NCBI GenBank assembly: GCA_025174535.1
Contig: JALBUN010000015.1
Coordinates: 618,501 to 682,500, forward strand
Length of the DNA: 64,000 nt
From: Cantharellus purpuraceus
Lineage: Eukaryota; Basidiomycota; Agaricomycetes; Cantharellales; Hydnaceae
Reading direction: 5' to 3'
Shown: one piece after another, positions 12,260 to 27,848 of the stretch
Layout: each line of letters starts with the position of its first letter
Numbering within the stretch: the stretch's first letter is position 1
Translations under genes and position numbers: made by a program
Notes under the pieces: model-generated
Databases searched by the model: none
The model's input: only the letters and a program-made list of their open reading frames with translations
What the model was told of the DNA's origin: nothing

Positions 12260-14060
12260 AACCCTTGCTTTCTTGTCTTGGTGCACTCTTCCTGTTCGAG
12301 CAGTCTCTCCCTATACCAAGCAGGCAGTGCCTCTGTTTTCTGCTGCATTATACCCCTCTTTCCTAATACCACAGTGAATAGAATTTCTCAGGAGACCCTG
12401 GAAATCCCAAGGTAAAAGGTAGCGAATTGTTGAGCGCAGTAATGATGTATTAGAATGAAACCCGAATAATATCTGGGATTCGTGGAGGTAGTTCGTGAGA
12501 ACTAGTACACGAATCCCGTACATCATTTGTACTCCGCCAACTAAACCACCACAAATTGATGATATTGATGACTCACGTCGCGTCATCATCCAACACGAAT
12601 ATCCAACTTTTCCTATCGTGTTCGACGAGTCTGACCCTGACGGTCTGATGCTGGCCAAAGGAAAACACCATGTGCCATAATTGAATTTGGTCTCGACACG
12701 TGTCCTCCGCCCATCGCAGTTGACGAGACATCGGATGCTACTAGTAGAATGGATATGACATACAGGCCTGCAGGACTCGATTCGAACTCCATCGATCAGC
12801 CCGTTTGGTACACGTCAGAGCCACAATAGCGACGAGTCACAAACGCGGGAGAATACGTATAAAAATGATAATCAGGCAAAGCTGACGATCCAGCGTCTCG
12901 GGGGCCAATCCTGCCACAGAAATTTTCGTCATTCCTCTTTTAGAGGATGAACGGAATCCACATATCCTCTCCTTACGCCGCACTCTATGAGGCGAGACAC
13001 ATCTTCGGTAGGGCTCCAGCTAATTAGGTAGCAGTCATCATTCCCAGCTGCTAGAAATTCAAAATTGGTCACACGAGCTCGGGCCGTATTGCTAATTACT
13101 GAATGCGAAAATCTCATCTCTTCGAGACCTCATGTCTGCTACATGAGTCAACTCGAAAAGCGACTCTTCTGAGAACAACGTTGAAAACACGTTCGTATTG
13201 AGCAACGTAAGAATCTATAGCTATATTCAAGGGGGTGATGATACCACGACCGCCAGACCGCCCGTATGGTGATCACCTGAGTAGAGGTGAGACAGAGGTC
13301 ACTTGTGGAAAGCTGGATATTTAATCAGAATATATCTAACTGATCTCAGTTTGGAAGATTGGGGGCAGCATATAAACGTGCGGCAAACCAGGGAAGTAAG
13401 CTCTTGCCTCGTTCAATACTCACGATGAGACCGTCAATGAGCTAGTGACCAAATTGCGGACTAAAGTGCAGACTTCAAATTCTTACATTATGGTTACGGT
13501 GATCACATAAGGAGAAGTGTGTGCAGCCAGATCGAACTTTGCTCCGATTTGAAATGTGCTGGATATTTCCGATGATAGTATGCCCGATTGTCTTCGAGAG
13601 AGCTAGCTCGTCATTGATTACGATGATATTACTAATGAAACATTGGGGTATGTTCGGCGAGCAATAAACAAATCATTACAGATGCGATAGCAGCTTTCAA
13701 GCAGCGAAGGCGCCATAACCGAAAGAATATTGCATATAGCCTATTATCCTTATCAACAAGGCTGCAGAGGGTTTGAAGGTAACAGTGATGCTAGAGACGG
13801 CCATCGACGCGATTTTGACTGAGCATCAGTAGTTACCGTTGTCGCAAATAGAACCAGAGTCTTAGTTGAAGGACATTGGGGTTATGAGTAGGGGTCTATG
13901 CTTGTACAACCGATAGTGTGCCTTCCTACAAGGCCTCTGCTTTGATGAGTTGTACCGCCTTTGGTGACCGTGGTACAATACGACACTCAAACGGCTCTGG
14001 ATAACTGAAGTACAAATGTTACTTCACGACCATCATTTACGATAAGTCTCAGTTTGAGAA
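12260..14060. other. Gene-poor region, no supported gene
   Basis: Only short open frames without recognisable domains occur. One + strand frame at 12495-12680 has acidic, protein-like composition but no family resemblance. A small inverted repeat is listed separately. This could be degenerate transposon DNA, but no transposase or reverse transcriptase motif was seen. Confidence 0.4.
12475..12517. repeat. Short inverted repeat (10-bp arms, 23-nt loop)
   Basis: GGGATTCGTG at 12475-12484 is the exact reverse complement of CACGAATCCC at 12508-12517. It could form a hairpin. There is no neighbouring gene context to suggest a role. Confidence 0.6.
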
Positions 14061-16152
14061 TCACCTGATTAAACCTTTTGTAAACTTATACTTCAAGGGC
14101 ATCTCATTTCCGTATTTGTCAAGTTTTTTGGAAATGGTGAATGTCGATAATATTGAAGAGATGAGAGCAAACAGGGAGTTCTCAGCTAGATGTCGTCCTG
14201 GACAGATCCTAGTCGTATGGAGTCAACTTGAGTGATTCATGAATAGAGGATCCTCACCGGCGACCGAACCCAAAGGCATACATACGCGGATCGAGAATCT
14301 TCGTATTTTCCATGTCAAGAAAGCGTTCTGGGATGAATTCTTTCGGTGAATCGTAGTTCGTGGTATCACGTGAAATTGCCCTGAACAATACAGTTTTAGG
14401 GGTAAATCCTGGAACTTTAGCCAGGGATCGTTACCAGATATTGGGTATGATGATGCTTCCTGCCTTGATATGATAACCTAAAGATGGTCATGATCAGTAC
14501 GAAGCAGTACTGTCGATACAGACCTTCAAAGATGCTGTCTTCAACCGACCGATGAGCAATACCTAATAGGATCTTAGCATGACAATACTAGGGCTTCTAC
14601 CATCGTACCTAGTGGCACAGCGATATGCCACCTCAGACTCTCACTAATCACAGCGGCAACGTAGGGAAGCTCTGTACTATCCTTCAGCGTAGGTATACGC
14701 TCAGATCCCACGACCTTGTCGATTTCAGCCTGAGCCCGTCGCTGTACGTCTGGATATAGGGCCATGGCGAGTATGAATGTCAACACCACTGAAAATGTCT
14801 ACGCATAGAATAAGCAAAATTGGCCAATGACATAACCCACGGGAAGGACTCACCGTTTCACCACCGGCTGCAACAAAACAGGACACCTGTCAGTAAGAGC
14901 TGTTCGAAGACTTCGTGTGACAGGTGGCTTACCTCCATACAATGATCCAGCCGCCCACTTGACTGTCTCTTCATCTATGTCGGCAGCAAGTTCTCCACGC
15001 TCGATACTATTCATAGCATCCAAGGCGAACGAAGGACAAGCCTTTCCTTCCGCCTGCAATCGTGGGAGGTCAGAAACTGGATTTTACATGTGTGCTTTGC
15101 TTACTATCTCCCTTCGAACGTGTTCAAAAGGGCGTGAAATGAAACTGTCTATCAACTTTCTTCCTTCTACCCCTTCCTTCGCGAAAGTGATGAAAGGTAT
15201 CCAAACGGGCACATGCTTGACTTAATAGAATGCTAAGTTCTCTTGTGGTATGTGAGATGCAGACACTCATGACTTACGGATGGGGAGTAAATCCATTAAA
15301 TATGTACCTGGAACCATTGTCCGACCGACAACTTGTAGAGTGTGTTCGGCCTCAGTGATATACTATGAAGTGTGTCAGTGGATGGTCCTCATTACGATGC
15401 TTGTGACAAACTTCATTGTCAGCATTATCCACTGTCAGCCCATAAGCCATACCCATCACTATCTTGCCAGTTGCTCTGGACTTTGATCAGAGGGCTATAT
15501 TAACAACAGATAGCTAGTTCAAACTTACAGACGAAGCTGCACAACGAAGTCTTCAGGATTGCTGAAGAGGGATTGAAGGTACAATTGGGCCACGCGTTCT
15601 TGCAGGTGATGATATTTATTCACGGCTTGTGGACTGAGGGCTACATGTGCAAGTTTTCTATGCTTTCTCCACATGTCTCCATATTGAATCAATGGTGTGG
15701 TCTTTCATTTCACTCGTGTGTCAGAGAGCATTGCAGAAAGGCATTACAGCAGTAGCTGTACCCTGTCTAATCCTATAACTTCTCCGGCCATCACCAATCG
15801 GGGACGGTAGGAAAATTTGCCGCCTCTCTTGTCCAACAAGCCGGATATAGCCTCAAGGCTATTGAGCACGACCATGGTATTTCCGAGAGCTCTGACGCAG
15901 ACAATGTCCCCTAATACAGAATCAGTAGATGAGGCGGTTCGAAAGACTTCACAAACCGTAGCGTTGTTTCCATTCCGTGAAAATAAGCCATCCCTCCTTG
16001 ATTGGTATGTCGATGAGATTGCCAATGAGGTATCTAGGTTGAGGCCCAGGAGGGGTGATCCGGGCACTAAGAGAGAATTTCGGCCAGCGGTGTGAGGCAT
16101 ACACAGCACAAAGTATCAAGAAGAAGAATAGCATGGTATCTGAGGGGGGCAT
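14061..16152 (-). CDS. Cytochrome P450 monooxygenase
   Basis: A membrane-bound heme monooxygenase of the Agaricomycete type often annotated as O-methylsterigmatocystin oxidoreductase-like. The ATG at 16152 begins an N-terminal membrane anchor (TMLFFFLILCAVY) followed by a Pro-rich hinge (ITPPGPQPRYLIGNL). The I-helix reads AGGETT across an intron near 14870. The K-helix ExxR is ESLRW, and a PERFLD segment follows near 14330. The heme loop is FGFGRRICPG, where an intron (14257 side) splits the Arg codon just before the ICPG part near 14210. The protein ends at TGA 14061-14063. All landmark motifs are intact, so it is probably functional. It sits alone, with no other biosynthetic genes within 2 kb on either side, and the substrate cannot be inferred. 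Confidence 0.92.
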
Positions 16153-18500
16153 CGTGCAAGGTGATAGGTATCAAAGTGAGAAGAGCGAAAAAAACGCGTC
16201 AATAAGGACGGAATAGGTAATCGGGCACGATGGGAGATCCGAACGCGAGTCTGTGGGATACAGAAGCTTCCAGCCGTATTCAACCTAACAGCTGTATATA
16301 ACTGAAGGCTCGACCAGGCCAAGAGAGCCTCACGAACAAACTGCTATACGTAGGAACCGTCGCATCTTCCATCAATTCGAGCGCTTCTTCAACTTAATGA
16401 TGTAAGAAAAGAGAAGCTGCCATCGCTTCCAGGTACTCACACACCATGCACTTGTACTATCGAAAGGAGAACTCCACAAACTCAGGTTTGCGGCTCAGTG
16501 CTCACAAGTCGCTGGATCCAGCTCAAGGCCGTACCAGTAAAAATCATCCACGTTGTAAGCGCTGAAACATGTTGCATTTTTGTGGCCTCATGTTGGAGGG
16601 GTTTGACGCTGCCCAATCATCGCGTGGTAATGCATGAGATCTCTCACGGGATACGTTCAGTTTGCGTGCACCGCCTCTCGATTTCAGCGCTCACTAGCGA
16701 GACTCCAGCTCGCTTCCGGTTTGCCTGGTCGACATCAAGATATACGACAATTCCGATTTGCCTAGCCGACACACTTATCAAAATATACAATAACACAACG
16801 TAGCACACGGATCATTCAGGCACATCCCTTCAGACGCCGCTGGTCGCCGGGCAATGGATTTCCACCAAATTTCATGGGTTAGCCACAGCCCATGCGACAA
16901 CGCACTCCCATGGAGAAGCTCAACGGGTAATCTCGGTTAGTTGTCTTCCCGACTTCTTCAACCTCCCTATGTTCCCCTATGGACAATGATCACACACCCA
17001 ATCCCATTATTGGAACCATATGTAAGTATCAGAGTGATATCGGCATCGAAAATACTTGTTAGTCGTCGGGAACGCTTCAATCCGAGACACGATAAAGAGG
17101 CTGATTATCTAGATCTTTGTCTTGGAGCGCTGTTCCCATGCTCTTTCACCGCCATTGCCGCAGCCGCCATGGCGCCTGGGTGAGCGAGAGAGAGCCCTTC
17201 AAGATAACAGTGGACCCAGTAATGCGTTAGCCATGATTTGAGGGCGAGGACTTAAATAAGCCAGCCTCGTGGGACAGCTTCTGTTAAATTTTGCGGCAGA
17301 TACTTCCAGATACCATAAAACGCGCCTGAACATCTCGATCCATTGCCTCTTCAAAGAACAAAATGCCACGCCAGGTGGTGCGTGGGCTATCACCGGTACT
17401 CATGAGCTGAAAGAATTACCGTTGCGCCGTATTGCGCATGGACCATCTGGAACAACCTATCCGGCTCTCAGCCTTCTGATGCCAGTAGTACGGCCATCGT
17501 GGCCGGGCATCATTTCTTCCCAAACCCAGCTTCCATTCGCGTAACAATGTCTTGGTTGGCGAGTCTGAGTCTTTTGAGATACTTCACTCTCCCACCACAC
17601 CTATGGGAATGAAGTGTCGTGGGAACTTGTTATAGCAGCCTTACGAGAGAGAGGTGCTTGCTTTATGCAACGGTAATTGGACGACGGGATCTTGGAAGAA
17701 TGACCTTGTAACATAACCACGTGATTAACCTGCAGATTTGAAGTAATCCTGACAATCACAAACGTCTCAACGAGGAATTTTATGGAAAACTTCATCACCG
17801 ATTGCACTGCATCTTAAGCTGTGTGTTGTCATACAGACGAGTACTTCCTGATGCTCAAGATCACGTCTGTTATTCTCAATTTCATCCGGCAGAAAGTATA
17901 ACCCGGAACTGTTCACAGTGAACCCACGATGTTCAATAAGACCCAAATTGGTGAAAAATGGGTGCAACTCCCGGATGCTTCGGTGAGCGTTTGGCTGAGA
18001 TGAGGTCATTCCTTTCTCTTGAAAATAGCAACGCTGAGGACTACATTTAGTAAGATTATGTGCAACCTACACTAGTGATGCAACTCAGTGATCTAACCCA
18101 ACTGAAATATTGCTCCTCTAAGTGTAAGTTGTGTCCTCTTGATGGCGACAATTGCTCACTTTGCATGGCCACTCTCATTAGGTTAAAGTGAAATCGGAAT
18201 CCTGGCTTGGAATTAGGTACAACATTAGTGCTCATGGGTTCGTACTTACCAGGCGTGGTGTAAGAGTTATAAGTTCAGACTTCGAAGCAACTTAGTACAA
18301 CCAGTAGACCAGTCGTAAAGTATATAGTCGAGGTCCAGAGGACTCCTATTTTTCTAGCGTACATGTATCTACCCTATCTACCTATATATGATAGGCATGT
18401 CTCAGAGCTTAGGTTAGTCGGAGATTATCTATACTACCGTTTAGGACTCCGGTTTAGGCCGGCTCCTTACACGTGGTCATGTGACAGTCACAATCCCGTC
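16153..18500. other. Gene-poor region between P450 and OMA1
   Basis: Several short open frames are present, but none has a recognised domain or a consistent exon chain. A minus-strand pair near 17600-18010 has protein-like composition (HPFFTNLGLIEHRGF) and may be a gene relic. I cannot support a gene. The last few hundred bases should include the OMA1 promoter. Confidence 0.4.
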
Positions 18501-20159
18501 ATGACGTTGTGTCATCTCTGGCGCACTCGCTTTTTCTGCGGTACATCTACACTTTTGCAGGCTAGCACTTCAAACACATCAAGATGTCCGTCAGTATTCA
18601 GCCGACATACCCTAAGAACATTCCTGTCTAGCTCTCGGATGAGGGCTAACAGCCGGCGGCGGACTCAGAACAGTTACCAATTTGAAGAACTTAGGCCACG
18701 GAATTGGAGCCCTAGGCTCCAGTTGTCAGCGCTTGCTGTTGCAGGAGGAACAGTTTATTATGTTTATCAGTGGGTAACCTCCGGCGGAACTAACGAGAAG
18801 TGGCTCACTTTATATTCAGTCTGGAGCAGGTGCCAATGACTGGTCGTTGGCGTTTCATTGATGTCACTCCACAAGAAGAGCATAAATTTGAGGTGCAAAC
18901 ATACAATGAACTGCTAAAGGAATACAAGGGCCAGATTCTTGACCAATCGCATCCAGTTTCGGTGCATGTGCGAAAGATCGTGAATCGTTTACTTGAGGCC
19001 TCTGAACTTGGACGAGTGAGGGATGAGAATGATCTAGGGACCCCTGGAGACGTTTGGAACGGTGATTCTATGCTTGGTGATGGGCATGCTACTGGTGAAA
19101 AGTATGTGCCGCCACCACGGACGTGGAAACTGCTTGTTGTGAACGACCCCACCATCAATGCGATGGCTAGTTATGGTACACATCGCCATCTCTCGGATCA
19201 ATCAATTTCTAATGAACCTAATGGGGGTGTTTCCTAACGATCCTCCTACAGGCACTATTGTGGTGTTCGTCGGGATTTTACCTTTCTGTGGTGATGATGA
19301 TGGCCTCGCTGCTGTAATCGGCCATGGTAAATAGTCTCTCATTTCTCTTCGCCTGCCGATATCTTACATGTCATTTCTACTAATAGAAATTGCACATGTT
19401 GGTGAATACAACGTTGTCTTAATGCGTGGCTCGTTCTGACCCCTACGTCTATCCGGTCCACGAAGTTGCCAGACATTTCGCTGAAAGACTGTCATCTGTG
19501 ACCGTATTCACAACTGTAGCCATACTCATTGATGTTCTCCTCCAATCAACATTCAATATTGGGGGACTCCTCACCACCCTTGCCTTACAGTTACGTCTTT
19601 GAATGTCACTTAACATGTTCTGTGATCTAATGCAATTTTTGGTATTCACAGACTTCCCAATTCGAGGAAACAAGAACTAGAAGGTTCGCTAGATGAATCC
19701 TCAATGCACGCCATCCGTTGAGAATTGATGATGTGTTACAGCTGACCAGATAGGCCTCACGATCACTGCCAGAGCCTGTTTTGACCCCCAAGGCGCCCCT
19801 CAGTATTCTCTTTTTCCCTTTCTTTCGCCGCTCTGTATTAATATACTCCTATTGTGTTCTATCAGAGTGCAGAAACGCCTGGCCGCACTTCAAAAGCTGA
19901 AGACAGGTAAAAGTGAGGGCATTGGATTGTTAAATACACACCCACTATATAGAGAACGAGTCCGGGTAAGCCTGTTTCGTCTTGAGCTCGAGTTGGAGCC
20001 ATTGAGTTGATATAGTAATGTGCGTACTCAATGATGCAGGTTCTTGAGTCTCTTCTTCCCGAGGCGTATGCAGTTCGAGCTGCCAGCCCAACTTGTGCCG
20101 GAATGGAGGAAAATTTCAATCCATTTGTACAAACGTTGACTGACGGATTCGAGAATTGA
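18501..20159 (+). CDS. OMA1: Mitochondrial inner-membrane metallopeptidase OMA1 (M48 family)
   Basis: OMA1 is a zinc peptidase of the inner mitochondrial membrane that acts in membrane-protein quality control and stress signalling. The N-terminus is rich in Arg, Ser and Thr with no acidic residues, typical of a mitochondrial presequence. A membrane segment follows (LQLSALAVAGGTVYYVYQ). After an intron comes VPMTGRWRFID, the usual start of the M48 region. NDPTINAMAS precedes the peptidase core. The zinc motif HEIAH is formed across an intron at about 19317-19387. The third ligand region EADQIGL is rebuilt across an intron near 19680-19742, and LNTHPLYRERV is the conserved C-terminal THP motif. 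The stop is TGA at 20157-20159. Seven or more short introns are inferred, and internal borders are approximate. Confidence 0.92.
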
Positions 20160-21083
20160 TGGGCATACGTAGGGTTGAAATTTTAACGGTTCTAGGTCGA
20201 TAGAATATGTTCATAATTTCCTCTGTCACAGGGAATACAAGACAGTGTAATTACAGGATGCATTACAAGCAGTTTACGAGCTGTGTCATGGAGTACCTGA
20301 GCCTAATAGCACAGGATGAGTGAGTGCCAACGACTAGACCTGCTGCAGAGGGCTGGTGATCGTCAGGTATTATGTAGTCATTTAGCAAAGCGAGTGACGA
20401 TGGTTCAGGATCTTTGAAGTAAGCTGCTTTTTCCATTGGAAAAAGACATGCATGGCCCAACGAGCCCTGCAGGTACATAAATCAACACCAATCGTGGTGC
20501 CAAAGTCTTGTCGCGTTTCATCGGAATATCCGGTAATTTGATTCATCAGACACTGCTTTTCCGTATCATTAAACAGGTGACTCCAAAGCTCCACGGGTGA
20601 CTTAGCGGATATTGTTGCCCACCGAGCAGTGAATTCGTAAGTACTTGGGATATGTGCACGGCTTAAGGTTTCTTTTTTTCTTTCAGGATCAAAACCCGGG
20701 TAGACTTGGATCTGCAATGGAGTTTCCCTTTACCAATCAGTCAGCCCAGTCTCGTCAATATATAATAACCATGTCATTTTCTGCACAAGTCCCTTACAAT
20801 GATAATACATACATCTTCGTTTTGGACAGAGGATTGGTAGTGTAAAAGACAGTGAAATCGAAAACATGAGTAGTAAAGTCAATGCAACGACGCGTCGACC
20901 AAAACAGACACATGACCTGTACAGTGCAACGTTCAACAAAAAAACCTGGTACAGACTAATATGACACCCCGGCAACCATCGACAGCTTTGGGATTGAAAA
21001 CGACGCAAAGCATCTACTCACATACAAGAATTCGGAAGAAAATACGCCAGTTTGCGACGCATTCTTAGAATCAGACAAATTGT
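20160..21083. other. Spacer between OMA1 and the FHA-domain gene
   Basis: Apart from the catalase-like relic listed separately, no gene is seen. Both flanking genes point into this region, so it includes their 3' ends. Confidence 0.45.
20382..20717 (-). pseudogene. Possible relic of a catalase C-terminal region
   Basis: The frame contains SPVELWSHLFNDTEKQ followed by LMNQITGYSDETRQDF. This resembles the segment after the catalase barrel (compare [11 protein letters not shown] and [10 protein letters not shown] of the intact catalase gene at 60.4-62.5 kb). No catalase core, heme-Tyr motif or catalytic His region is nearby, so it would be a fragment. DNA-level similarity to the intact catalase gene is not evident, so it would derive from another paralogue. 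The resemblance is short and the assignment is tentative. Confidence 0.3.
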
Positions 21084-23451
21084 TCATAGGAAGGCGAGTC
21101 CAAGCCAAGCACCGAGGGCGCCAACAGCGCCGGCAGCGGCACAATCAGCGACCACTCTCAGGCGTTTTGGACGTCTGGCAGAAGTAGCTCCATTAATGGA
21201 AGTGCCAGTGCATTCTTCGTCGCCTCGCTTGCGCTTGCCTAGGATCGGGGAATGCTAAGAGAAATTGCAATGCATAAGGCCTGGATATGTAAAGAATAGA
21301 ATTTACCAACCTCTCCCTCCTTTTCCATTAAAGCCTTGACTTCCGATTGCACAATCTCCTTGAAGATGTTATGCACTCCTGACAGTTTCTCATTAAGCAC
21401 TGTCAACTCTTTTCGTACGTGCAGGGTTTGGATGCTCGAATCCACACATCCATCGTCAAATTCACATCTAAGGTTCTGGACATCATTGCGCAAATTGTGC
21501 ACGTTATCTGTAATCGTTTTCGTGTCCTTCGCGTGCTTCTCAGAGTTCTCTTTGTAGTCCGTCTGAAGGATTACATGATCAGCAAGGAGGGATCTGATGT
21601 CGCTCTGAGAGGTATTGTCGTGAGATTTAAGGAGGGAAACTTCGGTTTGTAGCGTTGCGATGCTATCCTTCAAAACATTGAGCCCTGCACTTTCGGCGAA
21701 CAGTGCCTGCTGGGACACCTTCGCATCTTCAGCAATCTTATTCTTGAGCTGACTGGAAAGTTCATCCAATCGATCAAAGACCATTTTCAACTATTGACAG
21801 ATAAGTCAGTGGTCAGCAGGACACTCATGATGATCGAGCAAATAAAAAGTATTAACAGATGAGAGAGGAGCGTGGAGCTTACGTTGTTCCCTTCTTCCCT
21901 TTTCGCTTTCAAAGTCTCTTGGTCTTTCTTAAGTTCTTCGAATTGTTCGCTGAGTGCCTCGACTTCTTTCTTGACAATACCACTCTGACCGTAGTACCCC
22001 CAGTCAGCATCAAGTCTGAAACCATGCGCGCCATAACCATGATGGTGCGGACCATGGAGAGGGACATGGCCGTGGTGGACATGATTGTGGCCATGGTGCA
22101 GGCCATGGCTGGGATGCTCGTGGCTTTCATGGATAATATCTATCACATCCCCAGTATTTTGGAGCCTCCTCGATGAAGAGACCATTTCCCCTGTTTCTTC
22201 AACTCCCGTAGTCCTAGAAGTACGAACCAACAAAGGATTCAAGAGACGGCCGAGCCTACGAGGAGGTTGCTGAAGAAGGTCGGGGATACGATCGAATAAA
22301 GAAGTATTCACATTGGACCAAGGGTTTCCACCCAGGCGTCTCCAGGGAGGAAGGGGGCTCTGACGTGCGTTAGATCCTGGGGACCCTTCAAGCGCAGCAT
22401 CGGCTGCTATACCCATTTCCTCAAGTTCAAGACCAGGAGGAGATAATATGTCTACTTGGAGGCCGTGGAAGCCGCTCCTCGGAGGCGAGGGGAACGGCAA
22501 AGGAGAGGAGAGTGGAGACGTGTTCAAGAGTGGTTTCGTGTTATCAGGTGTACCCGGTTCCGAATGGACAAGGTTGACCCTGGGAGACTTCGGACTGCCA
22601 GAAACTAAATTCCGGCCATCAAGACGGTGGACAGGTAGATCTACGCGGATTGCGTTCGGACCAGTGCAGGGGTCTGTGTCATGAGGGTCTTCGTTGTCTG
22701 AGGAAAAGTCAGAATCAGACGATGAGTCGAGGCCGAAGCGATTGCGCGGTTTGGGTGAGACCGCTCTGCTAGCCGGTGAGACACTTGTGCTGGAGATGGA
22801 CATTGAAGAGGGGGTTGAGGAGCTATGTAGAAGTTTGACAGCAACAGTGAGAGGTTTATGCTGCCATATCATGACTCAGAAGCGAGGAGAGCAGAATGGT
22901 GAGAGATACGTACGATGCCGTTCCTCTGAACCACCTTTCCAAACGTTAGTCTATCTCCATCTTGCAGTTGAAATGGACTCTCTGCAGCGAGTTTAAACTC
23001 TGCCGTAGGGCGAGATACCCAGGTCCCGTGGTGGGAGTTAGTGTCGATTATGAATATCTGGTTGACCATTAGTTTCGGCGCAATGGCCTTGAAAATCACT
23101 CACAGAACCAGAGTCAGCGAATGTTATCTTTGCATGTTTGCGGGACATGACGGGGTTGGAAAAGGTCGCGCTATCGTCTGAGTAAACAGGGGGATCAGCG
23201 GTAATCGCACGACCAACGTGCACGACTGAAGTTTGGTGACGAGAAAACGTCTGTGGGATGTCGGTGGGTGATGTCTCTGCGCCTACGGGAGTCAGTACTA
23301 TTGCTGAAGGACATCTGAGTCTCAGTCCTACACAACGGGTCAGACAGGAGTCCAGCAACTGACCGGAGACGAAGGAGATAGAGGAAGGCTGTTGAGTGCT
23401 CCAATTGCCCAGAAACTGGATATCACTTAAATCACTTTCAATCGCTGCCAT
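21084..23451 (-). CDS. FHA-domain, coiled-coil, tail-anchored protein (SLMAP/Far9/Far10/PRO45-like, STRIPAK)
   Basis: The ATG at 23451 opens an N-terminal FHA domain. It has VHVGRA, then MSRKHAKITF, an intron, then DTNSHHGTWV and LQDGDRLTFG. These carry the Gly-Arg, Ser-Arg-Lys-His and His-Gly residues of phosphothreonine-binding FHA folds. A long Ser/Pro-rich low-complexity region follows, with a His-rich stretch (about 22030-22130). Coiled coil comes next (KKEVEALSEQFEELKKDQE; later LDELSSQLKNKIAED and more). The C-terminus has a basic patch (GKRKRGDEE, RRPKRLR) and a final hydrophobic segment, AAAGAVGALGAWLGLAFL, just before TGA at 21084. FHA, then coiled coil, then a C-terminal membrane anchor is the architecture of SLMAP and of its fungal homologues Far9, Far10 and PRO45. 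These tether the STRIPAK phosphatase complex to ER, nuclear or mitochondrial membranes. The name rests on architecture. Confidence 0.82.
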
Positions 23452-24022
23452 TGTGTGTCTAAGGTGAGGCTAGGAGGAGGTGGCGGTCGGCAACAGGCTG
23501 ACTCGATTAGGAAAGCACCAATTACGCCCATCGGAGTTGAAGTCTGGGCTCAAGAGTCACCTTGGGAGTTACAGCTAGCCCAAGCTCCGTGTTACAACTT
23601 ATTGTGTTAATTCCATGAATTCCACCAACATCGACGCAACGTCAAAGTCTGAGGCCGATGGCCACAGCCTTTGCCGTTCAGGCTGAGGTGTTTGCTGTGG
23701 GTCTGAAATGAATGCAACCAGTATGGGACTCAAAATTCACTTGAGAGTGTCGTTGAGTATTACAATAAGTCATAATTGTTGCCTCTACATAGTCGACGTA
23801 TGAGTATCACCTTTAGTTGACACAAGTGTGCGATAAAGTATGAGGCTCATAAGCACCCACTACGACAAGTGCCGCGACCACAGGAACAAACAACACCCGA
23901 AAACTGTATATTGTAACTAGCACGGTGCAGGGAGAACCAGCCGGCAGCTAGAGGTGTTGGAATTCTCGAAATTATGTGTGCAATCGCTCACTTAACTTGT
24001 TCCGTTTTTAAGGGTTTCCATC
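23452..24022. other. Divergent intergenic region between the FHA gene and MEF1
   Basis: About 570 bases separate two divergent start codons, so both promoters should lie here. No TATA-like element, repeat or RNA gene stands out. Confidence 0.5.
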
Positions 24023-27080
<3,058 letters not shown>

Positions 27081-27848
27081 GCATTCAGCGCTTCGGCAGG
27101 CAGCATTTGAGATTTTCGCATAAATACACGGCAATGACTATGACTAGACGACCTATATTATATCCTCCCCACTCAACTCATCTGACAGCAGCAAAAGAAA
27201 CACGTTCAACTAGTTGGACCTTCGGATAGATGGTGAACTCTGCAAGGGAAACCCTGCCCCGCCGCAACGTAATGTGTTAAAAAAGACAAGTAGGGGGATG
27301 ATAATTGGGCGCCTTATATCCCGCGGGGGATAGAAAAAAGCACCTTCCACGACGGGGAATCGAACCCCGAGCTGCTGTGATCAGCAGTTTGAAAGACAGC
27401 GATGTTAGCCATTACACCATCGTGGACCTACACTCCTAGCCGTAAACAGAAAATATAATCATGTATAAATAAAGAGACCATAGACCAAATATCAGCCGCT
27501 TCCGCCGTGATGCCCGTCATTGGACAATGGTGGAGCGCGACTTTTCCTCACCAATGTAAGGTAAAGGGTAATGCGGGATAGAAGTTTCGTAATATTGCAC
27601 GCTAGTGATACAAAGAACCTGACGGGAGTTAGTCTAATTAAGGAGAAGTACAAGAGAGGCGAGGTCAACGGAAAGCTGTGATAAAACGAGAACCAGCACT
27701 CAGACATTGGGATGAAATATACAGAAAGTAAAATGCAAGGGACTAAAGAAATTGATACAATGCGTAAGAAAGGTCTGCCCGCGTAAGATCAAGTCCGCTT
27801 CCTTATCAGCTCGTCTACGTCTGCCAGGCTCGCTTGTATTCTTGGAGA
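27081..27848. other. Spacer between MEF1 and the DUF262 gene, with a tRNA
   Basis: It contains the minus-strand tRNA-Glu(UUC) at 27345-27426. Otherwise it holds the 3' flanks of two convergent genes, and no further feature was seen. Confidence 0.55.
27345..27426 (-). tRNA. tRNA-Glu (anticodon UUC) with a 10-nt intron
   Basis: The reverse complement folds as a tRNA. The acceptor arms TCCACGA and TCGTGGA pair, a D-arm begins GTGTAATGGC, and the T-arm is CGGGGTTCGATTCCCCG. The anticodon stem is GCTGT/ACAGC, closing an oversized 17-nt loop. Removing 10 nt (AACTGCTGAT) one base 3' of the anticodon, the canonical site, leaves the loop CTTTCAC with anticodon TTC. Total length is 82 with the discriminator base; CCA is not encoded. 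Confidence 0.9.

Noticed and set aside
12260..18500. A biosynthetic gene cluster around the cytochrome P450
   Set aside because: No synthase, transferase, transporter or regulator gene was found on either side. The neighbours are gene-poor DNA, a secreted wall-type protein and OMA1.
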